Origin: Crotalaria pallida
Lineage: Eukaryota > Streptophyta > Magnoliopsida > Fabales > Fabaceae
Reading direction: 5' to 3'
Assembly: GCA_037953625.1 (NCBI GenBank)
Contig: CM075649.1
Coordinates: 124,803,290 to 124,867,289 of the forward strand
Length of the DNA stretch: 64,000 nucleotides
The notes beneath the pieces are model-generated. The model did no database searches. It saw only the letters and a list, made by a program, of their open reading frames with translations, and had not been told where the DNA came from. Made by a program: the position numbers and the translations under genes. Positions 10,960-22,299 of this stretch are shown here, one piece after another. Every line of letters begins with the position of its first letter. Within the stretch, counting starts at the first letter, position 1.

Positions 10960-11652
10960 TAACCGGTTAGTGGATGAGTCTGACCGGTTAGTAACTGAAA
11001 GAAATCTAGAAAATAATTCATTATTTCATATTGTTCTCTAAAACAACTCACACCTTTTTAATTTGATTATTCTTTGGATAAACCATGATTAAGAAGGTGT
11101 TATATCAACTGTTAAAGAATAGGAATGAGATTTAAAATGAATTGGAACTGGAAAATTGCAGAATTCTGCTATCTGGTATGCAGGTCTGTACTGACTAACC
11201 GGTTAATGGTCTCAGTAACCGGTTAGTGCCTGACAGCATGCATTGGTTGTTCAGGTTTAGTATGGAAATCAACAAGGGTTTAGTATGGAAATCAACAAGG
11301 GTTGGTATAACCTAGGTTTGAACTAATAATCAAGCTAATAACTTGTAGTACATAAATGAAATAATCATAGTAATTGTTCTAATATATTAAGACTTTATTG
11401 AGAATTTTGTTAATGGATCAAGAACTTACAAAGTATGCTTTGATATGCATATTTTATTAGTTGTTGAATTCATGACTAGGATGTAAAACTTAGTGAGATC
11501 AACCTTGAATAGACTTAATATGAGGGATAACATACTGCATAGAGACTAGAGAATAATAGTGGAAGTGATTGAATCGAAAAGAATAAGAATTGAACTTGTT
11601 ATGTTCTCAAGTCTGCTGTTATTAACCAATTAGTGGACCTTATAACCGGTTA
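10960..11652. repeat. Three pairs of TAACCGGTTA palindromes
   Basis: Pairs start at 10960/10981, 11196/11216 and 11623/11643 (spacing 21, 20 and 20 bp). Two of the six copies carry a change (TGACCGGTTA at 10981, TAACCAATTA at 11623). Confidence 0.85.
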
Positions 11653-12039
11653 GTACCTGAGAGAAGCGAATAAATAAATAAAGTCATTGCCATAATCATG
11701 GAGAGCTTTTTCATAGAGGTTATACTAGTTGGTTATTAACTAGAGACCTCGTGGCATTGACAATTATGATAATTATATTTGATAATGTTTGAATGAATTT
11801 GTTAATTATACTTTGGAATTGGCTTGAATAATGTTTGTATCATCATACATATGAAGCTTAACGAATTGACAATCATAGTTGATGAACTATCCCTAAAAAG
11901 AAGAATATGTGATAACAAAGAAAGTAAGAATGAATAAGTCTTCCTCATGTACGGTTTGGCATGAAGGTCGAGCACAAAAAATTTCATAGGGTACACATAT
12001 TTTATGATGAATTGAGTACAGGGAACGTATACGAGAAGA

Positions 12040-12355
12040 ATTAGAATCCTGGTATATCGTGTCCTTTGGGAAGGGACTCGTTGCGAATAGGACGCTATTC
12101 GTAAACAATATAGCCATGAATCTCGATAGAATTGTGTCTTGTGGGAAAAGACCTCTTGCGGGTAGGACGCTATCCGTAAGCAGTATGTCAACGATGATAT
12201 CCTGATATGACGCGTCCCTTGGGAAAGGATCCGTTGCATATATGAAGGAGTGTATTTGTAAGCGTTATGTCAATGTTGATATCCAGGTACGACATGTCCC
12301 TTGGGAAAGGACCCGTTGCAAATATGACGGATTGTATTTGTAAGCGTCGTAGCCC
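12040..12355 (+). repeat. Degenerate tandem repeat, four units of about 75-82 bp
   Basis: The motif TTGGGAAAGGACCCGTTGC and relatives recur after GTCC/GTCT at 12061, 12136, 12214 and 12296. Each is followed by a ...GTATTTGTAAGCG- or ...CGCTATCCGTAAGC-like segment. The last two units are the most alike. Confidence 0.8.
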
Positions 12356-12843
12356 AGTATATGTATGTATGACCCTTGTACAATTGAGACATTTTTGAAT
12401 AGTGATGATGTACCTATGAATTCTTTTGTAGAATAGAGAAAAGTCTCGCATTGCATTGTATAGCATTGCATACAGATAATAATAATATGTCTACGAATGT
12501 TAAACCACTTGCTTCGTATGCATCATTTGCATTATGAGTAATTATATGTGTAAGACTTAATCCTTAATCTGCTTATGCGATATGACAAGTGATTTACTCC
12601 CTTCTAGACTGTCTGGTGGTAGGTACACGTTCCAGCTAGAGATAGCTAGTGTGTTCAAGCCAGAGACTCAAGCGGCGAAGGAAGATGCTCAATTGGATCT
12701 GATCCTTTGTAACCTTGAGCACAAATGTATTTTTAAAAGAAAAATTGTATTCACTACTTTTGAATAAAGGGAATTTTTATTTTCCACTGTAACTCTTTTA
12801 CTAAATTATCTTATTCCCTTTATAAAAGAATCGGGGTGTTACA

Positions 12844-13652
12844 GCAAGCATCGCGAGTAGCGTAGGGGGTCAAGTACAGTGAGAGGGACCGAGGAGGTCA
12901 AGCCAGAGAGGAGAATGAGATTTGAGACTTGGGAGTGTTTTTGAGGGTTAAAATGAGAGAAGATGAGAAGATAATTGAAAAAAATGACTTGCCCTTATCA
13001 ATGTGAACAAAAGGCATCAGTTGGGAGGAAAAAATTTATGTTCAACCATACCCACAGCCGTACTCACATGGTGGGTACGTAAAAATTCAAGTACTCGGTC
13101 ATACCTATTCAAGTACCCAATTGTTTTCTCCATTTTTTTTGTTTAGGTACATAATCGGTATACCCAACGTACCCAAATCATACCCGTACCCGATACGTAT
13201 ACGGCAGGAGCCAGATAGGATTACCTATGCTTTAGAGGTTTTTCTCATACAAGAAACACCAAATGTATTTATAAAATAAGATTTTAGGTCAAAAATACTT
13301 AAATTTTTGTTTTATATATATATGAAAGATAAATAGTTATTAATAGAAGTAAAAAAAAATAATTAATAAAAGATAATTAGCATCCAGTTAAGGATAAAGG
13401 CTTCTAGTCTTTTTTTTTTAAAGATGACAAGATAGAAACTAAATCCATTATTCTAGAAATCTATCAATTCTACGGTTTTGGATAATGACCAAAATTATAA
13501 AAATCTATATATGTATTTTTTTAACACCACTTTAAAAAAATAATTTAAAAAAGAGAGAGATGTCACAGCTACTCTAATCACTCAAAATCCTAGCTAAGTG
13601 ATAAACAATCATATGAAATAAATTTGTGTTTAAAAGTTATTTTGGTTTGACC
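12844..13652. other. Intergenic, no gene seen
   Basis: A GA-rich start, then repeated TACCC/GGGTAC words around 13050-13200 that look like an old transposon, then AT-rich sequence. No coding feature is supported. Confidence 0.5.
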
Positions 13653-13664
13653 TATTTGTAAGTC

Positions 13665-13846
13665 TTTTTTTTTTTTTTAATATCCATCGACGTGAGCACA
13701 ATGATTAATCTTTTGGACACAGTTTGACCCTTTTGGGAGTAATTCTCCCAACTGAAATTATTTACATTTGCAAGAGTTGGAGATTGAATCCCCAACCACT
13801 TGCTTAAGTAACACAGTCCCACACCAACTGCGGCAATCTCAATTGG
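13665..13846 (-). mobile_element. tRNA-derived SINE, family A
   Basis: Bounded by direct repeats TATTTGTAAGTC at 13653-13664 and 13847-13858, with a T-rich tail on the left (poly(A) on the minus strand). On the minus strand a box A-like TGCCGCAGTTGG and a box B-like GGATTCAATC are suitably placed. The exact left end is blurred by the T run. Confidence 0.75.
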
Positions 13847-13921
13847 TATTTGTAAGTCTTTTTTTAGAAAAAAATTTTGATTTTATTCATATGTCACTTT
13901 GTATTTTCTAAGAGACATTTA

Positions 13922-14166
13922 CTCCCTCTCCGTCCCAAAAAGTTAGTAAATTTTTGAAAATTCAACAAATATAAGTTAACATGCTTTTAATGCATTGTTC
14001 CCTAAATAAACCAATTATCAAAGCAAGTTTTTAAGGCATATTTCCTTAATTAACCAATCACAAAATATACAATACAATTTTAATTTTTTTATTCACTATT
14101 TTAATTAACTTCAATTTGGAACAAAAATTTTCTATGTTTTTTACTAACTTTATGGGGCGGATGAAG
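13922..14166. mobile_element. Stowaway-type MITE
   Basis: About 245 bp with terminal CTCCCTCTCCGTCCC and its inverted relative at the right, flanked by TA on both sides: the Tc1/mariner Stowaway pattern. Confidence 0.8.
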
Positions 14167-14168
14167 TA

Positions 14169-15180
14169 TTTTTTTTCTTTTTTTATAAGTTATTTTTTTT
14201 ACCCTATTCTCTATTTTTTTCTCTTATTTGTCCGTTGTTCATTAATGTGAAATAATACTTTTGTGAAATTTCCGAAACAAGTTAAGATGGTAAAATTGTA
14301 ATGTTAAAGTACATTTTTATAGTTTTAAGAAATGTAATTATCTTTCTTGATTTATGTGATATAGTCAAATAAATCTATAAATAGGATCATAGCGAGTATT
14401 ATTTAATTAATTCAATATATCGTTTTTAAATAAATCGTGTGTTTGATTTGTGAAAATGTTGCATATTTTCATTTTAAAAAAAATATTATTATTATAATAA
14501 TTATGTTCTCATATTTTCATTTCATTTTTTTATTATGAATATAATTAGTATTTTCATTTCATTTCCTATTTTCAAAATTTCTTAACGAAAATAGTAAAAA
14601 CAATAAACTAGGCAATCATATTTATAATATTTGGAAACATTAAATATTTAAAAACAATAAACAAAATGAAAATATAAAATCATCATATTTGTAATTAATA
14701 AAATTTATAAAATAAACACAGAATCTTAATTATAATTATCAATAATTTAAAAATAAATAAATAAAGATAGAAACAAACAAACAAATCTTTATATTTTTCA
14801 AATTTGTTTATTTTATGAATATGGTGGATAAGCTTAAAAAAAAGTCAAAAGAAAAAAAAATCCAACCAAACGGATATCACTTTTAAAAGAAACAAGGAAC
14901 AGGAAGGATATATTGACCAATAGAAGCACATCGATAATTCCTTCAACGGATGAAAAATGAAAATTAACATTACAAAATGATTCACAACAAACATTAATTC
15001 ACATGCACATTAATTATCAAATCTCCAACATGAAGCTAGGCAACCCAAATCAATTACAGAGAGAGATATAAAAGAATAAGAGATCATTGGTGTATGTAAC
15101 AACAGTTTTTAAGTATATGCAGATTGCAAACTAATAATATACATATATATTCATATATATGCATATGAATTTTGAGATTT
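14169..15180. other. AT-rich intergenic and 3' flank of the PCaP1-like gene
   Basis: Very AT-rich with short A and T runs and no ORF. The last ~200 bp probably include the 3' UTR of the minus-strand gene, but no clear poly(A) site can be fixed. Confidence 0.5.
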
Positions 15181-16724
15181 TCATGGTTTTGGAGGTTCTG
15201 CTTGCTCAACAGCTGCAGCTGTTACCTCAGCTGGTTTCTCTTCAACTTTTGAAGCCTCTTCTGCTTTTTCTTCAACCTTTGGTTCTTCAACCTTCTTTGG
15301 TTCTTCAACCTTAGGTGGCTCAGGCTCAGATGATTCTGTTTTCTCAGTTGTCTCAACTACTTCTGGTTTCACGTCTTCCTTTTTCTCTTCTTCAATCACT
15401 ATCTCCCTGGTACTTGTTTCTTCTTCAGTTTTAGTTTCTGTGGTAGGAGCAGGGGCTTCAGCTTTCTCCTCTGTGACTATGAAAGTGGAAACCTTCTCAA
15501 AAACAAAGAAAACCGGGCCTGAAACTAAGACTGGTCCAAACTTGGAAGATGCTTCAGATACTGGCTTTGATCCAGGGAAATCTGAAATATATTTATAAAT
15601 TTGCAGGGAATTTGGTTAAGTTCAGCACTATATATACTATATTTTTTACTGTCCACAAAAGCTAGCTCAGTTGATAAAGTTATAGGACATAGTGCATCAT
15701 ACACAAGTTCAAAACTCGGTAAAGATGAAATATTTGTTTATAAAAAAAAAAACTATTTCTTTGATTAAATTAAGTGTTAACTGTCCTTTTAAAGTAATCA
15801 AATAGAGTTTTGAGTTGCAATTTTTTGATGGATAAATTAAGAGGTTAGAGATACTTTACCAATTTTAACAAGCTCCTCTAGGAACTTGTTCACTGCTTTG
15901 GAGTGCTTCTTCAGTCCTGCTTCATCACGTTCTTTAACCAAATCCTGTGATTAAAATTGCACACAATTAACAAGTGCCTAATCAATCATCAATATTTGTG
16001 GATTTTTTTTATCCATTCACACAAATTTATTTGATGGATTTTTTTAAACTCGATCACAATTTAAAACTTATGATAAGGAATTGAAAAAATAAATATTTAA
16101 TACCTTAAAGCTATAATGAATTTATAGTTTCTCAATAACGTTTTATAAACCAACGAGCTGTTGGTGCAGTGGTGCCAGGGGCTGCACTTGGTAGGGCGGA
16201 CCACGGTTCGATCCCCCGCAACAACGTTGGGAGAGGAATAAAACCTTAACCCCGGGACCCCCTCGAACTGGATTAGTCGGCCCAGTGGACCGGATACCAG
16301 GGTGCAAACCAAAAATAACGTTTTATAATTTTTTGACTTCTTATTGTATATGCGGGTGTATGTATATGCATATGTGCTCACCTTGATTTCAGTTGATGAA
16401 GCCTCATATATTTCAACGACCTTTGATTGAAGTTCAGTCTTCTTTTCTTCAAAGGCTTTGTTGTGTTCCTCCTAAACCAAATAACAAACCATATCAAATG
16501 AACTTTTGTTTCATTTTTAATAAAGACATAAAGTGGTCGTTGAAGCAAAAAATTTGATTATGTAATAAAGTTAAACATTAAGATTTAAGAGGATAAATTG
16601 AAAAAATAGAAACCTTGGAGTCATCAAAGGACTTGGTGAGTTCGGCAGCAGCAGCTTTCTTGGCACCATCTTTCTCAAAAACCTTCTTGATCTTTGGAAG
16701 AACCTTAGACTTCCAGTACCCCAT
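15181..16724 (-). CDS. PCAP1-like: PCaP1/DREPP-like plasma-membrane cation-binding protein
   Basis: Four exons: 16614-16724, 16382-16471, 15860-15944 and 15181-15581, all with GT-AG borders and matching phases, giving 228 aa (Arabidopsis PCaP1 is about 225). The protein starts MGYWKSKVLPKIKKVFEK: a glycine-2 myristoylation site and a lysine-rich segment that in this family binds phosphoinositides and calmodulin at the plasma membrane. The middle has EEKKTELQSKVVE and KFLEELVKI; the family block FPGSKPVSEASSKFGP follows. The tail is made of VEEPK/VEEK repeats, the acidic region tied to Ca2+ and microtubule binding. A SINE sits in intron 2 but leaves the splice sites intact. Family assignment is firm; activity is inferred. 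Confidence 0.93.
16134..16148. repeat. Target-site duplication of the intron-2 SINE (left)
   Basis: The 15-bp AATAACGTTTTATAA is repeated exactly at 16314-16328. Confidence 0.95.
16149..16313 (+). mobile_element. SINE in intron 2 of the PCaP1-like gene
   Basis: 165 bp between perfect 15-bp direct repeats. It has a box A-like GTTGGTGCAGTGG and a strong box B GGTTCGATCC (16205-16214), so it is tRNA-derived and could be copied by RNA polymerase III. It is GC-rich against an AT-rich intron. The perfect duplication suggests recent insertion. It lies antisense to the gene. Confidence 0.92.
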
Positions 16725-16848
16725 GTTATTGTTTCAAGTACACTCTCTTTATTTCTCTCTTGGTACTTAATAACTAATCAAATATCAAACTACCAAAGTA
16801 GAACTCAATGAAACTGTTCCACAACTTGTCCCTTCAAATTAAGCCCAC

Positions 16849-16860
16849 ATATATAATAAA
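16849..16860 (-). promoter_or_regulatory. Possible TATA box of the PCaP1-like gene
   Basis: TTATTATATATG on the minus strand, about 125 bp upstream of the ATG. Position and sequence fit; no transcript evidence. Confidence 0.4.
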
Positions 16861-17471
16861 AAGGATTTTTTATTTTATATTTATCACTATACAATGCCTA
16901 CATGCATATAAACCACTCCAGCGCACACAAACATACATACTTCCAAGTAATTCCAACCATACAAGCCCTCAAATTCCAACCTAATTACGTGCATGACCGC
17001 TTGCCCATTCATGCCAGCCAACCTGCCCATTCTGAAATGACTTATTTGCCCTCCTTTATCGGCCCATGCAGCTAGAATGTCACGTTAACATCAAAGATGA
17101 TACAAGGACAAAACTGAAAATGCACTTTTATTTTAAAAGAGTTAGGTCTAGGAGATATGATTGATATGCTTTGAAATAAAGGGTGTTTTTGGTAAATATG
17201 TTGAGAACCATGGGGGTATAAAGGGAAACAAAAAAACTGTGGGGCGAAATAACAGTTGGCAATCAACTCATTCCATAGGTGCCAAATATCATATGTGGGA
17301 CCCTGACATTTGTATTTATGTTATCTGTCATTTTTATTTTATTAATTTTGATAACTCTGATGTTGATCTGTAACACATAATTTGACTTTGTCCTTTATGT
17401 TTCGTGTATGTGTTGTGGACAAAAATTCATTTGTGATTGCTTTGGCTTCTCAAATTATACTTGTCGATCAC
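16861..17471. other. Upstream region of the PCaP1-like gene
   Basis: Promoter-side sequence without a supported ORF. Confidence 0.4.
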
Positions 17472-17651
17472 ATGGCTTCGCTGGTACTGCAATCAACGCT
17501 CTCAATGACCTCAACTCTATTCAAACCCTTGTCCGATTAGAATATAGAAATGAAATTTGTTGGTGGATTAAGGGTTGGATTAGCTAAGCAAATTGTGAAA
17601 GAGCAATTTGTGGCGTGTACAAAATTGTTTGAAAACGAAAACTGGAGTTGA
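17472..17651 (+). pseudogene. Broken small ORF, unknown gene fragment
   Basis: Starts MASLVLQSTLSMTSTLFKPL, which looks like a plastid transit peptide. It meets an in-frame TAG at 17538, then continues in the same frame with RVGLAKQIVKEQFVACTKLF to a TGA at 17649-17651 (60 codons). Family not recognised; it could be a captured or duplicated gene piece or a chance frame. Confidence 0.25.
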
Positions 17652-17729
17652 AGGTATCTTTCTCTTGTAAGGTGGTGACGTTCTTTCTCCAATTCAACTT
17701 AGGAAAATGTTTCTTTAACATATATAAAA

Positions 17730-18276
17730 CTAGTATTTAGCCCGTATTATTTATGAAAAGGTGTTAAAAGTTTTTTTTTAATGTGTTCATTTAAAATATT
17801 ATGAAAATTTGTCTTTTATTTTTTTTAATTTTTGTAGGAGTGGCACATGGCATGTCCATAAATCTTGAATCTTCCAACTTTGAATGTAAGAGCTTCATTT
17901 CATAAAGAGTTATTTGATCTGATTACAACAATTGGATTCTAAAATATAACATAGGAGTTGAATATAAATATCATTTAACGTTTCTTTGCATTTTTTTTAT
18001 TTATAAGATATATATATATATACACACACTCAATAGATAATAACAAGTAAAAAATAAAAATAAATATATACAATATCAAATATCATGGTCAAATTTAGCT
18101 ATTTAATTATTCCCATTCTTCAAAAACAAGAATCTTGCTTGCACTTTTTTCCCCTCCTTCAACTTATCAACTTGTGCTTCTTTAATTTGTGTATCAATCT
18201 TCCATTTCCTTCGTTACATAACTTTTGTCATTTAAAGATGATAGACGCATATTAAGAAAATGTTAAATTATGATAA
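17730..18276. other. AT-rich stretch, possible Helitron 3' end at 17730
   Basis: On the minus strand the sequence reads CGGGCTAAATACTAGT with CTAG|T at 17733-17730, a typical Helitron end, but no good subterminal hairpin or 5' end was found. The rest is AT-rich without genes. Confidence 0.3.
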
Positions 18277-18284
18277 GTTCTATA

Positions 18285-19217
18285 CATGGTTGTTAAAAAC
18301 TAGTGTTAATACTTAGAAACTTACGAATCTACGAATCTACTTATGAAAAACGAGTTGAAACTAATGGAAACTCTGAGTGAAGTGACTCGGGTAGACTCAA
18401 GTGGATACTGGTAGACTCTTGTAAACTCGCGAGTTTATGACCGAGTTAGCGAGTTGGCATTCTTGAGCCATAATCGTTTTTCAATTTTTTAAAAGAAAAA
18501 ATTCTTCTAGGTCATTTTTATCATATTTGTTGCGCTTTAGGGGTAAATAAACCCTTAAATAAGTCTTTTCTTCTCTTTCTCGTTCAAAAGCTTCTTCAAT
18601 ATTCAGTTCTTCTCCTTCTACCGCACGCCTGCCCACTCCACACTCCACGCCCTGCGCCTTTCTAATCTGATGAATGCTTGATTATGAGTTTTGACCATTA
18701 TGAAAAGATGAGTGGCTTTATAGAAATCATTTTAAGTTTTAACTTTTAAGCAAAACTGCATTTTTCACTTTTCAATTTTCAGTGTTACTTTTTTAGATTG
18801 GTCCATAAATCAAAACTCATTTATTTTGTCAATGTTTTTAAGTGTAACTTTGACTAAAGAGCACCTGCTTAGAAATTGATAATTAATTTTCATTATTTTT
18901 TGTTAAGCATTATTATGTCGAGTTTGAAATTAAAATTATACCGGATATGTTATTTTATTATGTTTTGAATTTGAAGTTTGAATATTGATGGATAAATTAT
19001 CTCATATTACTTATTAGTATCAACGAATAATATTTTATCATATTTTGTTATTATGTTAAGTTTGAAATTATAAATATTGATTATTAATAGGTCACAGGTT
19101 ATTACAATATAGATGTAATTTTCTAGGTAAACTCGTACGAGTTTGTGAAACGAGTTTACAACTCGAGTTTACCTAGGCAAAACGAGTTTACGTAAACTCT
19201 CGAATTTGACAACCATG
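18285..19217. mobile_element. Non-autonomous hAT element
   Basis: 933 bp. Terminal inverted repeat CATGGTTGTTAAA at the left and CATGGTTGTCAAA (inverted) at the right, flanked by a perfect 8-bp duplication GTTCTATA at 18277-18284 and 19218-19225, the hAT hallmark. Both subterminal regions are full of AAACTCG words and palindromes such as AAACTCGCGAGTTT and AAACTCGTACGAGTTT, possible transposase sites. No transposase ORF. Confidence 0.88.
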
Positions 19218-19229
19218 GTTCTATATATA

Positions 19230-20127
19230 CTTCTTCCATTCTTTTTTTTTTTTTTTGCCTTTTAGGCCTTTTCTTTTCTTTTCATATCTTTTCTCCTCTT
19301 ACAATTTCAATACATAAATATATTTGTCTTTCCAATTTTAATCTTTCATTCAATTATTTCTCTTACTCCTCATTAATTCTACTTTTATCCTCTCTCACTC
19401 TAAACCACTATACATTAATTATTAGACACATTTCCTAATAAAAATTAAATACTACTACAATTTTCAATAAGGATTAAATATGAACATTTTAGACAAAACA
19501 TGTACTCCCTCCTATCTCTAATATAAAAAAACAAGACATATTTATCTTGGTCTCAAATATGAGAAAAAGTTAACCAATTTTCTATTTTCAATACAACTAT
19601 TCCTAATATATTGTTAGAAATTAGTGATTTCATTTACTCTTTGTTTCATTCCCGATGTAATTTTCTTAAAGTAACTATATTTTTTATGAATTTAAGAAAT
19701 TAAATACGTGCAACTAACATTCTTAGTAAATGTGATTTCGGTTATTTTTTTATTATAATAGAGACTGGAGGGAGTATAAAACTTACGATAATCAACATTT
19801 TCTTAATATGTGGTCAAGCTTAAAAGCCATAAGATTTGGAATGGAGGGAGTATGTGTTTTGGTCTAAAATGTCTTTATTTAATCCTTATTGAAAATTATA
19901 ATAGTATTTATTTTTATCAAGAAATGTGTTTAATAATTAATGTATAATAGTTTTGGATGAGAGATGATAAAATTAAAATTAATGAAAAATTAAAAAAAAA
20001 TGATTGATTGAATGGTTAAAATTGGAAGAAAAAAATATGATTATGCATTGAAATTGTAAAAGAATAAAAGTTATATATATATATATAATAAAAAAAAGAC
20101 TTAGAGACCAAAAGTTTATGAATGGAG
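19230..20127. mobile_element. Foldback MITE with ~270-bp arms
   Basis: Left arm 19230-19503 and right arm about 19851-20127 are inverted copies of each other (for example TTTCAATACATAAATA on the left against its relative around 20040), flanked by TA. A Stowaway sits between the arms. Confidence 0.7.
19505..19774. mobile_element. Stowaway-type MITE nested in the foldback element
   Basis: CTCCCTCCTATCTCTAATAT at the left and ...GACTGGAGGGAG at the right with TA flanks. A second copy of the right terminus (GGAATGGAGGGAG) ends at 19850. Confidence 0.75.
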
Positions 20128-20136
20128 TAAATATTA

Positions 20137-20411
20137 CTCCCTCCGATCCCTAATATAAGCATCATTTAACCAATTTCATTCCCTTAAGAAAAGTAGGTAA
20201 GTTAGTTATTTGTATTGAAATTGTAAATTTTAAGTGTATATTTACCAATCTATCCTTTTGAACCTCTAGTCATTGATTGGTGTTTCTTTTCCCCACAAAT
20301 ATTATAGAATATATTAAATAGGGTTAGTTTTGTAAAATTATAGAAGAGGTTCTTATATTTAGGACCAAAATTTTTTGGTGAAATGGTATTTATATTAAGG
20401 ACCGGATGGAG
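20137..20411. mobile_element. Stowaway-type MITE
   Basis: 275 bp, CTCCCTCCGATCCCTAATAT ... GGACCGGATGGAG, flanked by TA on both sides. Confidence 0.85.
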
Positions 20412-20609
20412 TAATTAAGTTACCGAACTTGGTTATGTGATTAACAAGACTATTGAGGGTTGATTTTTTTTTTTTTAAAGACGTCTAAGTGTTACTTAGA
20501 GGACCTACGTTATGACTCTTTTTAATATTGAGAGCCTACTTGTACATAATTTAGTCCCTTCATCTATTTTTGAAGACATTAATCAATCTACAATAGTATT
20601 AGTTTAATA

Positions 20610-21968
20610 TCTTTCTTATATTATAAAAAGTTGTCCTAATGGTGCTCTCATATTCGGCCAACAATTTGAAATCCTGCTTTCTCATTGAAAGTTGGTGTTT
20701 CTAACTCAATGAAAACATCCACATGTCCTCTTTTTTATTCCAATTTCAAATTTAAAGTTTCAATTTTAAAATTTGAAATCAAATTTTCTTATTATAGTTC
20801 TAACAAGTTACAATCCCACTTCATTTAATTTCCATAACATTGTTTTCTTCTCTCCTTAGTTCTCTCTTTCTTTCTCATCAAACATTGTTTCTCTTAAATA
20901 ATCTATTGTGTGTTTAAGATCATTACTCAAATGGCACCATTTGTTTCCTCATGACACATTTATTTATCTATCTATCTCCTTTACCCCTTCCTTTTTTTTT
21001 TCTAAACCATTTATATTTCTCTATTCTATCATCATATTTGTTCTTGATCATCATCCCAATGTTTTTGTTCCTTAGTTTTTCTGGTATTCATGGATGTACC
21101 TTTTGTTTGTTCTGATCACCGTAGTGTTTCATCACCTGCATCTTCCTTTCATAGTCATATTTTCTACTTTATTGCTTAATTTTTTTGGTTGTTGTCTGTA
21201 TTTGATTTGATTATATGATTTTCCTTCTCTCCTCCTCTATAATAATTTGATTATCATATTATTTATTCTATTTTAGATTTTAGAGTTCTGGATTATATTT
21301 TTTTTGGCAAAACCACTATATTGGTCATGTAAGTTATTTTTTGCTTGCGATTTCGTTCCTTAACCTTTTTTCGTTTCAAATAAGTCCTGAAGTTATTGCC
21401 GTGTAACAAATAAGTCTTTTTCATTAGTTTTTTTTTATTAAGTGACACGTGTCACTCAACTAATGGTGCCACGTATTAAAAAAATGATTTAATGATTTTT
21501 TTTAAATTTTCTTATGGTGATACGTGTCTCTTAATAAAAAAAATTAAGTGAAATGACTTATTTGTTACACTTCAACAACTTCAGGACTTATTAGAAACGA
21601 AAAAAAGTTAAGGGACGAAATCGCAACTAAAAAATAACTTAAGGGACCAATCTTGTAGTTTTGCCTATTTTTTTTTTGTTTGAGAAATCCTCTTTCTTTG
21701 TATTATAAAAATCTATCCTAATGGAGGATCCACAATGCTCCTTTTTGAAATCATGCATCCAAAGTAAAAGTTGAGAAATCCTCAATAAGTATGGCAGTGG
21801 AGACCATCATGAATTTAAATAATAAAAAAGTTAAAAATAAATCAAAATATCTATAATAAGTTAATAACTAACTCCTGCAATACTCAAATTTATATATATC
21901 AATGATAATTAAATAATAACAAGCAAACAAACAAACAATCCCGTGCAATGCACGGAGCTTAAAACTTG
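20610..21968 (+). mobile_element. Helitron-like element
   Basis: Begins A|TCTTTCTTATATTATAAAAA, like plant Helitron 5' ends, and ends with the hairpin CCGTGCAATGCACGG (21941-21955) about ten bases before CTTG|T. The canonical end would be CTRR, so one base is off. No Rep/helicase. It carries the foldback MITE at 21306. Confidence 0.5.
21306..21665. mobile_element. Foldback MITE
   Basis: 360 bp and almost fully palindromic: GGCAAAACCACTATATTGGT at the left against the inverted ACCAATCTTGTAGTTTTGCC at the right, and GCGATTTCGTCCC-like words paired inside. No ORF. Confidence 0.85.
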
Positions 21969-22299
21969 TTATTTTAATAATTATTAATTAACAAGTCTAT
22001 CATTTGAACGAAACCACGTAAGCATACCAAATTGTAAAGTTGGATCACTAAGGGCCAATCCAGTTTCAGTTTTAAGTTTTGAAATATTTAAAAATCAAAA
22101 CCAGTTTTAAGGTTTGTTTCAATTTCAATGTTTTGCGATTTCTGGTTTAAAAAAGATTGTGTCAACTTATAACTTCTTAACTGCCACCCTAGTTTAAAAA
22201 AGATTGTGTCAACTTATAGTAGTAAAATCCTAACCGCCACCATTGTTGCTAGGCGCTTCCTATCCAAGTGCTAATGTATCGGAAATAGATTCTCTTATA

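Larger units (their letters stand above)
1..12843 (+). mobile_element. Diverged long-LTR Ty3/gypsy-type element, split by a Copia insertion
   Basis: A plus-strand relative of the array at 45313-64000. Positions 1-298 and 9004-9466 together match the reverse complement of the first ~600 bp of the 45313 LTR; both share, for example, the YLNGQME-coding stretch and the end ATCGGGCTGTTACA. The LTR end at 9466 is followed by a tRNA-Met-type primer site at 9470 and by interior sequence matching the reverse complement of 51400-52200. A second LTR-type end, GGGGTGTTACA, lies at 12843. No gag or pol is visible, so it is non-autonomous. The left end lies outside the window. Seen: the similarity and termini. 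Inferred: that 1-12843 is one original insertion. Confidence 0.6.
10481..12843 (+). repeat. Probable 3' LTR region of the split element
   Basis: Ends GGGGTGTTACA at 12843, a typical Ty3/gypsy LTR end. It holds three pairs of the palindrome TAACCGGTTA (10960-11652) and a degenerate 75-82-bp tandem repeat (12040-12355). Its start is not seen, and similarity to the 5' LTR end is limited to the terminal motif, so the pairing with 9466 is tentative. Confidence 0.45.

Noticed and set aside
16155..16220. tRNA gene in the PCaP1-like intron
   Set aside because: Boxes A and B are present, but no cloverleaf or acceptor stem; the target duplication shows it is a SINE.
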